A stretch of DNA of 64,000 bases from CAIXSC01 sp046349915 (GCA_046349915.1 JAXMBL010000005.1:558001-622000), one strand, 5' to 3'; positions 1-9,662 are shown, counted from the first letter of the stretch. Notes: a model not told the origin generated them from the sequence alone. A program made the numbers and translations.

Positions 1-3000
1 TTGGGGCGTTGATCGAGGATGGCGTGAGTGGTCTGGAGTCCATCGAGCGACTCGAGGTCTCGTTGAGCCGACAAGGCCTCTTGCTTCCATTCGACAACTT
101 TCCGACCATGCGCATTGATCCATTCAAACGTCTCGAACTCGACATTCGATCGATCCTTGACTCTTGCTTGTTCGGATTTCTTGGTCGCAGGCGGCGACTG
201 GCGTTCGAGCAGTCCCAATGTTTCGGCCTTGCCTTGCGCCTTCATGGCTACCACTCGCCCCGTCTGCTTGTCGTAAGTGATGATGAGTGCATCCTCGCGG
301 ACTTCCAGCGATCGAGTGGGCGTGAAGCGCAAGGTAAGCGTGGCGGCATCTTCACGCTCGCGCACAATGTCAAATCGCCGAGCGAGATCCTCGTCGGTTC
401 GATGCGGCATCCAAGGAAGATACGCATCCACCAACCTACGCAATGCCTCGCCCCATTCCCCGACTTGCACCCAGTAAATTGCCGGTGAGATGATCGCACC
501 ATCTCGTCCATCCATGCGCAACACCAGCGAAGGAAACCGTACTTCCACGACTTCCCCCGCCGAAACAACTTCGATTCTCTGCGGCCCCTGGTCCGACAAT
601 CGCCGATAGGTCCACGCCTCCGATATCGAGACCGCCGACTTCGATGCCTCCGACTTCGTTGCCTCTGACGGCGCTCGCACCTTCAGTAAGGTCAGTTCCT
701 CGGCATGTTGAACGGAGTCCTGGGGTGTTGGTGCGTCTTCAGTGGACGCCTCTAGGAATGACCGAGAATTCTCCCAGGGTCGCGAACCGTGCAACTGCTC
801 GTAACGACTGCGGTGGAGTTGAGTGAGAAGCGTATGAATTTCATCGTGGGAACGCGGATCGGCATTGATAACCAGCATCGCTCGCACCCAATCCAACTCC
901 ACGTTATTCGCCCCCCCATCTTTCTCCCATCCAGGACTGGGTTTACCCGTCGTCGTAGACAGTAACTCACCGATCGCACTGAGATCAAAGCCTCCCATGG
1001 GCAACCGCGGTGGGGCGCGCATCAGTCGGACGTAGTGTCGCGCGGGTCTGTGCAAGGACTCGCGACGTAATCGAGCAAGCAGGGATTCGACTTCCCGGTG
1101 ATGCCGATCGGTTCCGAGAACAACAAGATCGAGCGTCGACGGACTCGCAGCGGTCGCCCCAACCCCACCAGCATCCTCCCAATCCCGGCGCGTGACCGTA
1201 TTCCGCACCAACTCCGTCAATTCATCCCAGTCTGGCGAGTAACTCTGATCTGTCTCTGCCGAGTCAACTCCGTTGGGCATGGAGACAGTATCCAGATCGG
1301 ACGATTCCTGGGACCGCGGTGGTGATGCTTCGGTAATCGCTGGTGGACTGGGAGAGTGAACGTCAGCGGTCGGCACGTCGGGCGCCGCCTCGGGATCAGC
1401 GCCTATTCCCATACGGGACGCACTGTTTTCCGTCACGGCGGACCATCCCCCCATTCCTCCCATGCCGCCGCCAAGACCTCCCATGCCGCCGCCAATTCCC
1501 TGCGAGGACGCGCGAGGCAACCGGAAGGAGACCGAGTCGCGTCGAGTCTCGGTAAGCACTCCGCGGACTGAATGCACGCGCGGATAGGTCCAAGCTTTAG
1601 CCCGTTCTTTCGACGTGACAACCACTGCTTCGCCGCGAGTGCTGATAGCCAGCGAATGCTCGCAGACTCGCTCGAGCGCTTTTCGAGCAGGCAGGTCGCT
1701 TGCACGCACGGTCACGGGAAACTCCAGGGTCAACCCTTCATTCTCCAGCCCTCGCGGATCAACAAACAGCGGCACGTCGGCCATTGCGGCGACTTGGGTG
1801 AGGACCGATTCGATGGGTTCGTCGCGAAATTGAAAACTGACCGGCCGTTCCAGTTTCCGCAGAAGTTTCTGGTGTTGCAGCAACCTCCATTGTTCGCTGG
1901 CCAACAGCTCCAATCGTTCGCGCGGCACGCTTGCGTGAGGTCCAACCAAACCAGCGACGGGATACTCGATTCGCTGCTGTCGCTTGTGACCATCCTCTTG
2001 GGACATGATCAGCAATCGGTCATCGTCCTCGATAAGCGTCAAATCGAACTGGTCGAGCATCAGGTAGAGGTAGTTCTCCAAGGTAAACGAGCCCGCGGCG
2101 ACGGGCGTCAGCGGCACGTCCAGACGAATTGCGAGGGCATCAAGGCTTGCCTTATCAAAGTCGATCGGTATGCCCGTGGTTTGCTCCGCCCATTCCGCCA
2201 ACCTCTTGAGCGTTATTTCACTCGCGACAGGTTCGACGCGTTTGTTCAATCGATCGTAGAGACGTTTTTGCTTTGGCGAACCACTCAGCCCTAAAAGCAA
2301 CGAATCCGGCGTATGCTGAAGTGCCTGCACACTCGCGCGGTCCGGTGCAAAAGCGGGAAAACGTCCGCTCACCCGCTCCAGCAATTGGCATCGGACGAGA
2401 CCTTGCTGGATCGACCCTTGCAACCGGCGATAATCCTCGGATTGCACCAAAACAGGCGAACGGGCCGCCGCTTCCAGCCATCCTTGGGCATCCTGAAATT
2501 GCTCGTCCGCCAACGCCTTGCGAACTTTTTTCAACAGTTGACTAGTCGCTTCCGGCGCCAACTTGGCCTGCTTCGACGCGTCGGGTCGCACGGCAGCAAG
2601 CCACTCCGGCGGCAGCGGCTCACTCAGTTCTTTTCCCGAGGGCGACCAATACTGACGTCTCGCTCGTCGAACAAATCCATATTTGGCATAGTCGCTCTCC
2701 GATTCGAGCACCAAGAAAGCAGTGTGCGGCGAAAGCACACTCCATTCCTGCGAAAGTTCGATCATCTGAGCCCGAATCGCCGCGGACTGAGCGTGACGCT
2801 GGACGCCGAATTTCGCGAGTTCGTTGCTGGCGACGGGATCTTTGTCGGCCGCTTCCAGCCTTTTCAGGTATTGCAGACGGGCTTGCGCCCAGAGACGCCC
2901 CACGAAGAGATCGTCGGCCTTTTGCGGCCCATTGAGCTGCACCACTCGCGGGGATTCTTCGCCTTCCAATTGCACAAGTAGCTGTGCCGATTGACGCGTT

Positions 3001-5258
3001 GATTCTTCATCTGCCCCATCCCCTTGCGGTTTCTCTTGCGGCTCCTCTCGAGCCGCCTGCTGCTGAGCACTCTGTTCCGCGGTCGCTGCCATCGGGTCAG
3101 CGAGTTGGCGCGTGATGTCGCGTCGGCATCGTCCCAGGATGCGTAAAGGTTCGCCCGGAAAAATGGCCGCTGGCGCGAATAAATCGTCCGCATCGCTATC
3201 GGCTGCCTTCACCGAGACGACTCGCACCGGCCAGGCCAAGCCGTTGGCCAACCAAGCCATGAGTCGGGCTTGCTGTTCGGACAGTGAGCTATCGAAAGCG
3301 CACCCGCCTGATCGCTCGGCAAACTCGCGCGTGGCAGCCTGTGAGTTACGCTGGTCATCCGTCAGCACCGCGGCGAACCGAACGCCCGCTCGTTGCAACT
3401 TCTCCACCATCGCCTGCTCGACGTCTCGAGCATGATCGGTCTTCTTATCCAGCGAGTTTGGGGCAGGGGAGCGAGTCGCTGGCGAGGCGGCGTCGTTCGA
3501 CCACCTCGTCGTCGCAAACCCAGGCCCCACGTACAGCATCAACCGACGCCGCTCGTCCTGAACCTTGGGATTTGCCGCTTGCTCTTCCGTGGGTCGAGCG
3601 AACAATTCCAATGTGGCGGGAAGAGTGATCGCGGGTCGTTGCTCCCCAAGAAAAAACTCGTTGGTCAGCCGACTCAGTCCTTCGTCCAATTCTTTGGACC
3701 CCGGCGCACACCATTGAGTCGTCAGGGAACGCAAGACCGAATCGACGCAGGCCAGTCGGACTCGCGACGTCCGCGGCGCGGCGAGCGAGAGCAGGCGCGC
3801 CCAGGCTCGCACTTGTTCACGCTGCTTCACAAGGGTCGCTGTATCCAACAGGATGACTAGATCGATCGGAGCGGCATCGGCGGCGCCTTTCGTGGCGGGC
3901 AACATTGCTTGAAAGTAGCTGTAGGTGGCCGTCGAAACCGCCGGGGACGGCAGACACGTCGGACAATTCGCCAGCAACGGGCGTGCTACGTACCGGCGCA
4001 AGGTAGGTTCTTCTCCCTTGGACCGAAACGTCAACGCAAAGTCGGAGTCGGGCGTGAACATCCGCTGCTCGCTGCGAAAACGAACCTCATCATTGGCTTC
4101 GTCGTTCTCCAGGGGCAATGAACGATGAGTGGGTGAGTACACCGTGGCGGGCAAAGCCCCATGCACTACCCCTTTCAACTGAAAATCCCAAATCGGTTCG
4201 CGGTCCGCCAACAGAGGCAATCGGAACCGATGGATTCCCTGAACGGCTTCGATAGGTACGGTGAAGTCGAGTAGGATTCGCTTGGTATCACGCCCAGAGA
4301 TGGGAAACACCTGCATACGAAATTGGTTCGGTCCGATTTCCTCCAAGATCGCGGGATCACGACGACTCGCGACGATCGAGTCATAGACCTCTCGAGCATG
4401 CCCTCGCTCAATCACCTCCCCCTCAATCAATTCGTCGGGAGTCACATACATCGCAAAACGACTGACCGACGCACCGGACGGCAGACTGAATGCAAACGTC
4501 CCTTGTTGTTGCGAATGGTAAGGGTTGTAAAAGGATTGATCGATCTGGACGAGCGCCATCGGGGGTTGCAGCACCACATTGACGTGATAACGAGCAACCT
4601 TCAGTCGGACCAGCGAGTCGGCTTGTGCGTCGCCAATGACGAGTTGCCCGAGGCCTAACGGCGGCTGCACCGCGGGGCTCTCTTTAGTATCGACAGTCAC
4701 CTCAGGGGGCTGGGAACGAGAAGGCCAAGCAACCTTAATCGCCTGACTCGACTTCACAAGCTCCGTTCTTTCGCCGACCTTCACCTGCAACGTTTGGCGG
4801 TCAGCCGCGGAAACTCGCACCGATCCCGCGAGCAATTCGATTCGATCGTCGGCGATGGACAAGTAGCTTCCCGGTCCAACCGCCAACTTTCCCTGGGAAC
4901 TCGTTAAGGTCGCCCCCGGTGTAACGCCGGTCATGACGAGCGTTTCGTTGGAAGCCGTCGCCTTGGCGCCATCTTCGGTCGCACGACGAACCTCGGCTGG
5001 GAGTTCAACGGAAGGGTTTTCAACGGAAGGGAGTTCAACCGCAAGCGCCTCGCCAAATCCCACACTCCGCCATGTCGCCCCTTGATCCATCGAGGTCTTG
5101 GAGCGGGCAATGACCGAGGCATCGTGGCTTACCAGACGCCAGGAATGGAGCTCCGGAGCAGCAACTTCCTCGGCGGCTCTTAACGGAGTCCCAACGATTC
5201 CCAGGAGCGTTACGCCAATGCCTATCAATAGTAACCACAGGCCATGGCACGAGCGCAT
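1..5258 (-). CDS. Secreted VIT-domain protein, partial (3' end beyond the window)
   Basis: This reads as one uninterrupted frame from the ATG at 5258 to the window edge, about 1,752 codons with no stop, so the C-terminus is missing. AGGTGA sits just before the ATG. The N-terminus is a signal peptide (WLLLIGIGVTLLGIVG, then LRAAEE). Residues ~60-180 are a beta-rich, weakly FecR-like stretch. Residues ~205-340 are a VIT (inter-alpha-trypsin type) domain, with the characteristic VIERGHAREVYDSIVASRR. Residues ~460-640 look like a von Willebrand A fold, but the first strand reads LVILLDTATL, so the DxSxS metal site is incomplete. Two STN/secretin-like segments follow at ~1005-1090 and ~1140-1215, then a Gly/Met-rich linker at ~1250-1275. 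It is probably exported and acts in the envelope or in adhesion; that role is inferred. All short open frames on the other strand here are shadows of this gene. Confidence 0.9.
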   Translation of the reverse strand, partial: MRSCHGLWLLLIGIGVTLLGIVGTPLRAAEEVAAPELHSWRLVSHDASVIARSKTSMDQGATWRSVGFGEALAVELPSVENPSVELPAEVRRATEDGAKATASNETLVMTGVTPGATLTSSQGKLAVGPGSYLSIADDRIELLAGSVRVSAADRQTLQVKVGERTELVKSSQAIKVAWPSRSQPPEVTVDTKESPAVQPPLGLGQLVIGDAQADSLVRLKVARYHVNVVLQPPMALVQIDQSFYNPYHSQQQGTFAFSLPSGASVSRFAMYVTPDELIEGEVIERGHAREVYDSIVASRRDPAILEEIGPNQFRMQVFPISGRDTKRILLDFTVPIEAVQGIHRFRLPLLADREPIWDFQLKGVVHGALPATVYSPTHRSLPLENDEANDEVRFRSEQRMFTPDSDFALTFRSKGEEPTLRRYVARPLLANCPTCLPSPAVSTATYSYFQAMLPATKGAADAAPIDLVILLDTATLVKQREQVRAWARLLSLAAPRTSRVRLACVDSVLRSLTTQWCAPGSKELDEGLSRLTNEFFLGEQRPAITLPATLELFARPTEEQAANPKVQDERRRLMLYVGPGFATTRWSNDAASPATRSPAPNSLDKKTDHARDVEQAMVEKLQRAGVRFAAVLTDDQRNSQAATREFAERSGGCAFDSSLSEQQARLMAWLANGLAWPVRVVSVKAADSDADDLFAPAAIFPGEPLRILGRCRRDITRQLADPMAATAEQSAQQQAAREEPQEKPQGDGADEESTRQSAQLLVQLEGEESPRVVQLNGPQKADDLFVGRLWAQARLQYLKRLEAADKDPVASNELAKFGVQRHAQSAAIRAQMIELSQEWSVLSPHTAFLVLESESDYAKYGFVRRARRQYWSPSGKELSEPLPPEWLAAVRPDASKQAKLAPEATSQLLKKVRKALADEQFQDAQGWLEAAARSPVLVQSEDYRRLQGSIQQGLVRCQLLERVSGRFPAFAPDRASVQALQHTPDSLLLGLSGSPKQKRLYDRLNKRVEPVASEITLKRLAEWAEQTTGIPIDFDKASLDALAIRLDVPLTPVAAGSFTLENYLYLMLDQFDLTLIEDDDRLLIMSQEDGHKRQQRIEYPVAGLVGPHASVPRERLELLASEQWRLLQHQKLLRKLERPVSFQFRDEPIESVLTQVAAMADVPLFVDPRGLENEGLTLEFPVTVRASDLPARKALERVCEHSLAISTRGEAVVVTSKERAKAWTYPRVHSVRGVLTETRRDSVSFRLPRASSQGIGGGMGGLGGGMGGMGGWSAVTENSASRMGIGADPEAAPDVPTADVHSPSPPAITEASPPRSQESSDLDTVSMPNGVDSAETDQSYSPDWDELTELVRNTVTRRDWEDAGGVGATAASPSTLDLVVLGTDRHHREVESLLARLRRESLHRPARHYVRLMRAPPRLPMGGFDLSAIGELLSTTTGKPSPGWEKDGGANNVELDWVRAMLVINADPRSHDEIHTLLTQLHRSRYEQLHGSRPWENSRSFLEASTEDAPTPQDSVQHAEELTLLKVRAPSEATKSEASKSAVSISEAWTYRRLSDQGPQRIEVVSAGEVVEVRFPSLVLRMDGRDGAIISPAIYWVQVGEWGEALRRLVDAYLPWMPHRTDEDLARRFDIVREREDAATLTLRFTPTRSLEVREDALIITYDKQTGRVVAMKAQGKAETLGLLERQSPPATKKSEQARVKDRSNVEFETFEWINAHGRKVVEWKQEALSAQRDLESLDGLQTTHAILDQRP

Positions 5259-5369
5259 ATCTCACCTGGAATGGGCGTGACGAGATGAATAATCGTAGCA
5301 TGTCACGCCCTGTCCAACTCGTCAATGAATTCGCCCAACCTGGGCACGTCTCGGACGCCAATTTGAGTC

Positions 5370-5905
5370 GGTCATTGGTCATTGGTCATTGGTCATTAGT
5401 CGATCGTAACATGAGGGACCTGACCAGTGATGCGCGACAGTGCGTTGTCACAAGGCAGTCAAACGAGCGCACGCAGGAGACCGCGTCGCTCGACCGAGGA
5501 AGGTTCGTGCTGTCGTACACCATCGCCCATAAAGAACAGCTCTTCAGGCTAGAAATCAGGAGCTCCAACAAAGATCCACTCAAGGAAGCAACACCCGGCA
5601 GGCCCTTCCGCGCGTCGTCAATGCTCTAAGCGAGCGCATGGATCGCCACGCTCGAACGTCAGAGGACGACGCGGAGGGAAGAAATCCCCACAAGCAACCC
5701 GCGTACCAAGCTCGGCGATTCCGAGTGGGTTCGGTAGAGAGACATCCCTTGAGCCGTCACGGGCTTCTTGATCAAGGGACTAGATTGTGGCTACGCCTCT
5801 CGCCCGCCCCCCTCACGACGCCACATGCCTCGTGGTGCGGCCAAGTCGAATCGTCCTGTCGCCGCACAATCTAGTCCCTTATAGGTTCGGAAATGCTCTC
5901 CGGCC
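5370..5905 (-). repeat. Dispersed repeat R1, copy A
   Basis: A non-coding unit that recurs at 7018-7572, 37530-37960 and, in part, 39870-40062. Strand is given relative to the adjacent gene: the gene-proximal end (5870-5905) carries an inverted pair built on GGGACTAGATTGTG and CACAATCTAGTCCC (5778-5880). The distal end (5370-5400) is a GGTCATT heptamer array of about four units. It starts about 10 bp after the stop of the gene at 5915-6235. The rest of 5259-5369 holds nothing recognisable. Confidence 0.8.
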
Positions 5906-5914
5906 ATCAACGGC

Positions 5915-6235
5915 TCATCTGTACGAATACGAAACGTAGTTCCCAATCGCCTTACAAACGTCGTCTTCGAGGTCAGGCCTCAGAAGACGAACGCGTTTCT
6001 CCACGAAAATGGCAATATCTGCAAGAGTCGGAAGGTTGATCACGTCGCTTTCTTGGTACAACCCATCCAGAACACTTTCGAGCTCCGCAATTACTGTCGA
6101 CGCGTTGCTACCGTAGCTTGCCTCAACTCTGGCGACCATGCCGACGGGTGTAACGCCGCCATTCTGATCCGAGCCGAGATAAATCCGAAGAGCTTGGTTA
6201 ACGTCGATGAGGTTCATCGTGCGGATAGCGACCAT
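5915..6235 (-). CDS. Small hypothetical protein, cassette-type gene
   Basis: A 106-residue soluble protein that I do not recognise. It is rich in acidic residues, with a predicted helical C-terminal half (ADIAIFVEKRVRLLRPDLED). The ATG at 6235 lies about 33 bp after the recombination box of the attC-like site at 6268-6358, the usual spacing for an integron cassette gene. A second ATG at 6217 (MNLIDVNQ) is an alternative start; neither has a clear ribosome binding site. The stop is followed within 10 bp by R1 copy A, where a closing attC would be expected. The size and context resemble the small immunity-like proteins common in cassettes, but no function can be assigned. Confidence 0.6.
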   Translation of the reverse strand: MVAIRTMNLIDVNQALRIYLGSDQNGGVTPVGMVARVEASYGSNASTVIAELESVLDGLYQESDVINLPTLADIAIFVEKRVRLLRPDLEDDVCKAIGNYVSYSYR

Positions 6236-6267
6236 TTCAGGAAACTAGAGTACGCTGTGTCGAGCCG

Positions 6268-6358
6268 TACCAACGACCGTGGCAACCCGGCGGCGACCAA
6301 AAACCTGTGATTTCAGAACACGCCCTATCGCCCGCTCGGGTTAACCGCCGTGTTCGGC
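6268..6358 (-). other. attC-like integron recombination site
   Basis: Read on the minus strand: left arm from GCCGAACACGG to AACCCGAGCGGGCG, loop, right arm CGCCGCCGGGTTGCC, then GTCGTTGGTA. The arms are imperfectly complementary over about 25 nt with unpaired extra bases, as in attC. The right box GTTGGTA fits GTTRRRY. It closely resembles the sites of the 29-37 kb array (shared right arm CGCCGCCGGGTTRCC), but lies on the other strand. Confidence 0.75.
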
Positions 6359-6381
6359 GATTCGCTTGACGGGGAAGTTCT

Positions 6382-6714
6382 CTAGTCGCACGGTGCTCGA
6401 GTGGGAAAAACCCTGAACCCAGGCCCAAAGTTACTGTATGTCTCAAACGGTATGGGAAGTCTCGGTCCAAAGAGCCAAAGATAGTAGCGAGTGGTAAACG
6501 GACTCTTCGGCTCCGGCCAATCGCGAGTACTCTCCCATACGATCAGAGGCATGCAAGACCCTGAGCGGGTATTCGGTCGCGGCCCATATCTCGCCGTGGT
6601 CTGCCAAAGCCCAAGGTAAACACACCCAAACGTCACTACGGCCCACAGCGTGCGAAGCCGGAAACGTGGACCACAACGCCAGTGACGGATTGTGAGTTTC
6701 ACGGACATGGGCAA
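6382..6714 (-). CDS. Small planctomycete membrane-anchored hypothetical protein
   Basis: A 110-residue protein with one N-terminal hydrophobic stretch after a basic segment (FRLRTLWAVVTFGCVYLGLWQ). The RFRLRTLW...VTFGCVYLG pattern is typical of numerous short planctomycete proteins of unknown function that begin with an FSLRTLL-type signal anchor. The remainder (about residues 40-110) is rich in Pro, Tyr and Trp and has no motif that I recognise. It ends about 24 bp before the attC-like site at 6268-6358, so it would be the gene of that cassette. The ATG at 6714 has a second ATG two codons later. The 300 bp upstream (6715-7017) has no gene; it carries material also found, inverted, beside R1 copy C. 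Confidence 0.6.
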   Translation of the reverse strand: MPMSVKLTIRHWRCGPRFRLRTLWAVVTFGCVYLGLWQTTARYGPRPNTRSGSCMPLIVWESTRDWPEPKSPFTTRYYLWLFGPRLPIPFETYSNFGPGFRVFPTRAPCD

Positions 6715-7017
6715 GCATCACCCTCAATCGAAATGATACTGCGATAAACGGGGGAGCGAAGGGACAACCCACTTGCCAAACGCTACCAATCAGCGCGCGG
6801 CGGACAACATCCTAGCGTTTTCTCTTCACAGTTGCCAGTTTTGCCTAGTCGCGCGACTCGAGGCACTGCGCAACACACGGCGGCCGTTTCTTCGCCTTCC
6901 CCCATGATTAACGCGGTTCGCCGAGTTCTCCGGCGGCGTCTCCGGCCATGACACCTGTCCTGCAAGCCGGAGGCTTGCTAGCCATTAGCCGGTGGTTGAG
7001 CGCAGTGACACCACCGG

Positions 7018-7572
7018 TTGGTCATTGGTCATTGGTCATTGGTCGTTGGTCGTTGGTCGTTGGTCGTTGGTCACTCGTAACACGAGAGACCTGACCAGTG
7101 ATGCACGGCAGTACGCTGTCAGCACCCAATCAAACGAGCGCGCGGAAGGGACCGTGTCGCTTGACAGAGGAAGGTCCGCGCCGTCGTACGCCAACGCCCG
7201 CAATGAGCAGCTCTTCAGGCCAGAAGCCAAGAGCATCAACAACGATCGACATGAGGAAACAACATCCGGCAGGCCTTTCCGCGCGTCGTCGATGCTCCAA
7301 GCGAGTGCATGGATCGCCACGCTCGAACGCTACAGGACAACGCGGAGGGAAGAAATTTCCAGAAACAACCTACGTGCCAAACTCGGGATTCCACATGGTA
7401 TCGGTAAAGAGACATCCCTTGAGCCGCCAAGGGCTTCATGAACAAGGGACTAGATTGTGGCTAAGCCTCTCGCCCGCCACCCCTCGCGACTCCACATGCG
7501 TCATCATGCGCCCACGTCGTCTCGTCCTGTCGTCGCACAATCTAGTCCTTCATAGGTTCTGGCAATGCTCTC
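7018..7572 (-). repeat. Dispersed repeat R1, copy B
   Basis: Full-length relative of copy A, with the same inverted end pair (GGGACTAGATTGTG near 7447, CACAATCTAGTCC near 7537). The GGTCATT/GGTCGTT heptamer run at 7019-7072 has about seven to eight units against four in copy A. Similarity to copy C continues past the heptamers through 6957-7017 (TAGCCGGTGGTTGAGCG) and 6818-6870. It begins next to the stop of the gene at 7581-8258. Confidence 0.8.
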
Positions 7573-7580
7573 CGACAATG

Positions 7581-8258
7581 CTACGACTCCGACTTGGCGG
7601 TCCAGTAATTGGCGAGCGCTGCCTCGATGGTTGGATGGTCGAATTCGCGATGATTGTCCGACAGCCGCAGCAGTAGGAATTGGCGCACGGCTTCGCGTTG
7701 AGCTGTGGACAGCGTGTCAAAGCGCCCTTGATCCGTATGCACCAGATGAAACAGCACGTCGGCAGTCTGCAAGGAATTCTCGAGATCGGCAACCAAATAC
7801 GCCGGCAGATGGAATCGCATCCCTGCGGCGTCGAAGAAGGAAAGGCTACTGTAGCATCTGTCGAGGTCGGCAACCGGAATCGCTGACCAGTCATTCTTTT
7901 CGTCCTGTGCACGATAAGCTGCCAAAGTGCGCTCGTCGGAATAGTCATCGAGTCCCTGGCTTTGGAGAAGACCGACGCCGTTCCCGAGAGTCACACCGCT
8001 GAATGCACTTCGCACTAGCCGCAAAACACGATCCGTATTGGCCGCCATCTTTCTCTGGTCGTTTGGACTCACTTCAACGAAGCCGCGAGCGACCAGATCA
8101 GCCCATGCCTGCGTCCAAGCGTCGGGCCCAATCACGATCTCCTCACTCTCGGTAACGATCCACACCGTATCGGCCTGCCGAATCCACTCGACCAACTTCG
8201 TTTGTCCGTCGATGACACGAGCTAGCACGATCGTAGGTGCGTCTGCTGGCCTTTGCAT
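7581..8258 (-). CDS. DUF6714-like protein, cassette-type gene
   Basis: A 225-residue soluble protein. The C-terminal part (about residues 130-220) contains LSFFDAAGMRFHLPAYLVAD, a short helical stretch, then a segment ending in ALANYWT. This matches the pattern I know from the DUF6714 family, where a 'Gly-x-x-FYLPAY' core is typical; function unknown. The N-terminal half (about 1-120), which includes VWIVTESEEIVIGPD, has no assignment. The start lies about 17 bp after the recombination box of the attC-like site at 8275-8365, as expected for a cassette gene. It is followed directly by R1 copy B. The family call is from memory of the motif and is moderately sure. Confidence 0.7.
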   Translation of the reverse strand: MQRPADAPTIVLARVIDGQTKLVEWIRQADTVWIVTESEEIVIGPDAWTQAWADLVARGFVEVSPNDQRKMAANTDRVLRLVRSAFSGVTLGNGVGLLQSQGLDDYSDERTLAAYRAQDEKNDWSAIPVADLDRCYSSLSFFDAAGMRFHLPAYLVADLENSLQTADVLFHLVHTDQGRFDTLSTAQREAVRQFLLLRLSDNHREFDHPTIEAALANYWTAKSES

Positions 8259-8274
8259 GCAGAGAGCCTCGTTT

Positions 8275-8365
8275 GCCGAACGATCCGGGTAACGCGGCCG
8301 GGAGTCAACGTTGCCGAGCGAAGCGAGCCAGCCGGCCTATTCCGGCTAGCGTTCATCGGTTGGCT
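8275..8365 (-). other. attC-like integron recombination site
   Basis: On the minus strand the left arm reads AGCCAACCGATGAACGC and the right arm GCCGCGTTACCCGGATC, then GTTCGGC. Pairing of AACGAT/ATCGTT and GAACGC/GCGTTAC-type blocks with unpaired bases fits the attC fold. A short GC-rich hairpin (GCCGGCTGGCTCGCTTCGC region) sits in the loop. The site overlaps the last 20 bp of the gene at 8346-9017, which is common for cassettes. Confidence 0.65.
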
Positions 8366-9017
8366 CGATGGCCATGCGTCGCGAGGGCGTATTGTACTCT
8401 CGGTCGTCGCAGCCCGGGAACAAGTCTACTCCAACGCAGTTTAGGAATTCAACAAGCTGTTTACCAAACAGCTCCGCGGTTGCTCTTGGTCCTGAAGGAC
8501 CAATAATGAATACCTCTTCTTCGCGTACGCCCGGAAACGGCTTCTTTTGTGGTCCGTCTGGATAGTGGTACCAAAGTGCGACGTGCCAATCGCTCATGTC
8601 ACGTCCGGCCATCGCTGTTGCTTGCCCGGAACTCCAGTCGATTGATGAGATCGCGTTGGTATCAACAATCAGGTAAGTCAGATACCGGCCGAACATCGAA
8701 TAGCCAAATGAAATCGTCTTGGCTTCGTGTTGGGGTGTGGCACGAACAAATTGCCGTCCCGCATATACTCCAAGCCGATTGATAAGGTACTGTCGAACTC
8801 CGCCTTCATCACGGATGTTTCCCACAACCACCCACGACACCAAGAGCAACCACAACAAGCTCGCGATTACGGCCACGATTGGGATATACCGTACGAACAC
8901 CAAGTTGCATATTGCGACCACCACAAAAGACAACACAAGCGAATAGCCAATAGTCGAGGCAACGGCGCTGCCATGGTTGGGTATGCGGAGTTCAGCGAAT
9001 GGTGTCGAGCCAAACAT
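8346..9017 (-). CDS. Membrane hypothetical protein, first gene of the minus-strand array
   Basis: A 223-residue protein with two adjacent transmembrane segments near the N-terminus (about residues 22-45 and 47-67; SLVLSFVVVAICNLVF and IVAVIASLLWLLLVSWVVV). A soluble domain follows (about 70-215) with no family that I recognise. It ends with the stop codon inside the attC-like site at 8275-8365, which marks it as a cassette gene. Upstream lies a 70-bp element (9053-9123) that also precedes the first gene of the larger array at 28975. The ATG at 9017 has no strong ribosome binding site. Function unknown. Confidence 0.65.
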   Translation of the reverse strand: MFGSTPFAELRIPNHGSAVASTIGYSLVLSFVVVAICNLVFVRYIPIVAVIASLLWLLLVSWVVVGNIRDEGGVRQYLINRLGVYAGRQFVRATPQHEAKTISFGYSMFGRYLTYLIVDTNAISSIDWSSGQATAMAGRDMSDWHVALWYHYPDGPQKKPFPGVREEEVFIIGPSGPRATAELFGKQLVEFLNCVGVDLFPGCDDREYNTPSRRMAIEPTDER

Positions 9018-9052
9018 TGGTGAAGGTGCGGCGAAGTTCTTCAGGCCATCGA

Positions 9053-9123
9053 ACCAATTACTCGACCTCGATTTGAGGCCATAAACCGCCGCGTAATCGG
9101 GTCGATCTTGCCGACTAAATCGG
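9053..9123 (-). promoter_or_regulatory. Array leader element, copy 1 (iteron-like)
   Basis: Read on the minus strand this starts CCGATTTAGTCGGC, repeats as CCGATTACGCGGC about 22 bp later and ends around GCCTCAAATCGAGGTCGA. It is about 87 percent identical to 28884-28955. Both copies lie 20-35 bp upstream of the first gene of an attC array and in the same direction. An attI-like entry site, an array promoter or a regulator-binding site are all possible. Confidence 0.55.
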
Positions 9124-9217
9124 AAAAAAGTGCCATTTAAGTCGATGCATTGACGTCAAAATCGAGTGGGGCGACTCGCCACTCGCGGCGGATTCTATCT
9201 CGCTTAACGGCGGAGAG

Positions 9218-9662
9218 TCAAGGTTTTGCGGTGTGTTCGCATAGATCGCTACTGCTCACTTCTGGTGCGAGTTATATTGAGAGTGAGACGGAATGTTAGA
9301 CGGAGGTTTAGACTAGCCTGCGTCTCGATCGGTCTTCCCCAAGAACTTCTTCACGACCAGAGACACTGGAGTGGACACTCGGACCCTTCCGCGTCGAGCT
9401 GAGTCGGCGCTGAGCGTAAGGCGAGCGAGGCGATTAGATTTGGTGGCTCGGCAATGTCCACCGTCGAAGCGGAGCGAGCCGTGGAGGCGCGGACGCCCTA
9501 TGTGCACCGAGCAAGTTGCCAACCCAGGGAAGCATTGCACACGCGGCGGCGCTATCGAAGCGGCCACGTCCACTCAACGATTTGGTGCGTTTTCACCGGG
9601 CGGTGGTGAAGCTCGCAGTGAAGGCAAGATTGTTTGCCGCCCGGTTCGACGCACCCTACAAA
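9218..9662. repeat. Direct repeat R2, copy 1 (445 bp)
   Basis: Aligns over its whole 445-bp length with 12110-12554 at roughly 85 percent identity by eye, in the same orientation. The two copies flank the split hydrolase gene at 9738-11831. No frame is conserved as a protein. The interval 9124-9217 shows nothing else. Confidence 0.85.

Noticed and set aside
1572..2981. Plus-strand open frames of 240 and 222 codons inside 1-5258
   Set aside because: The minus strand has one continuous frame of 1,752 codons with signal peptide and domains; these are its shadows.
6735..6815. Possible further attC half at about 6740-6810 (minus), with AACGCTA and TAGCGTT
   Set aside because: Only 7-8 bases pair and the rest of the arms do not; too weak to call.
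5370..7572. R1 as a group IIC-attC intron
   Set aside because: No reverse transcriptase, no recognisable domain V, and a heptamer tract at one end.
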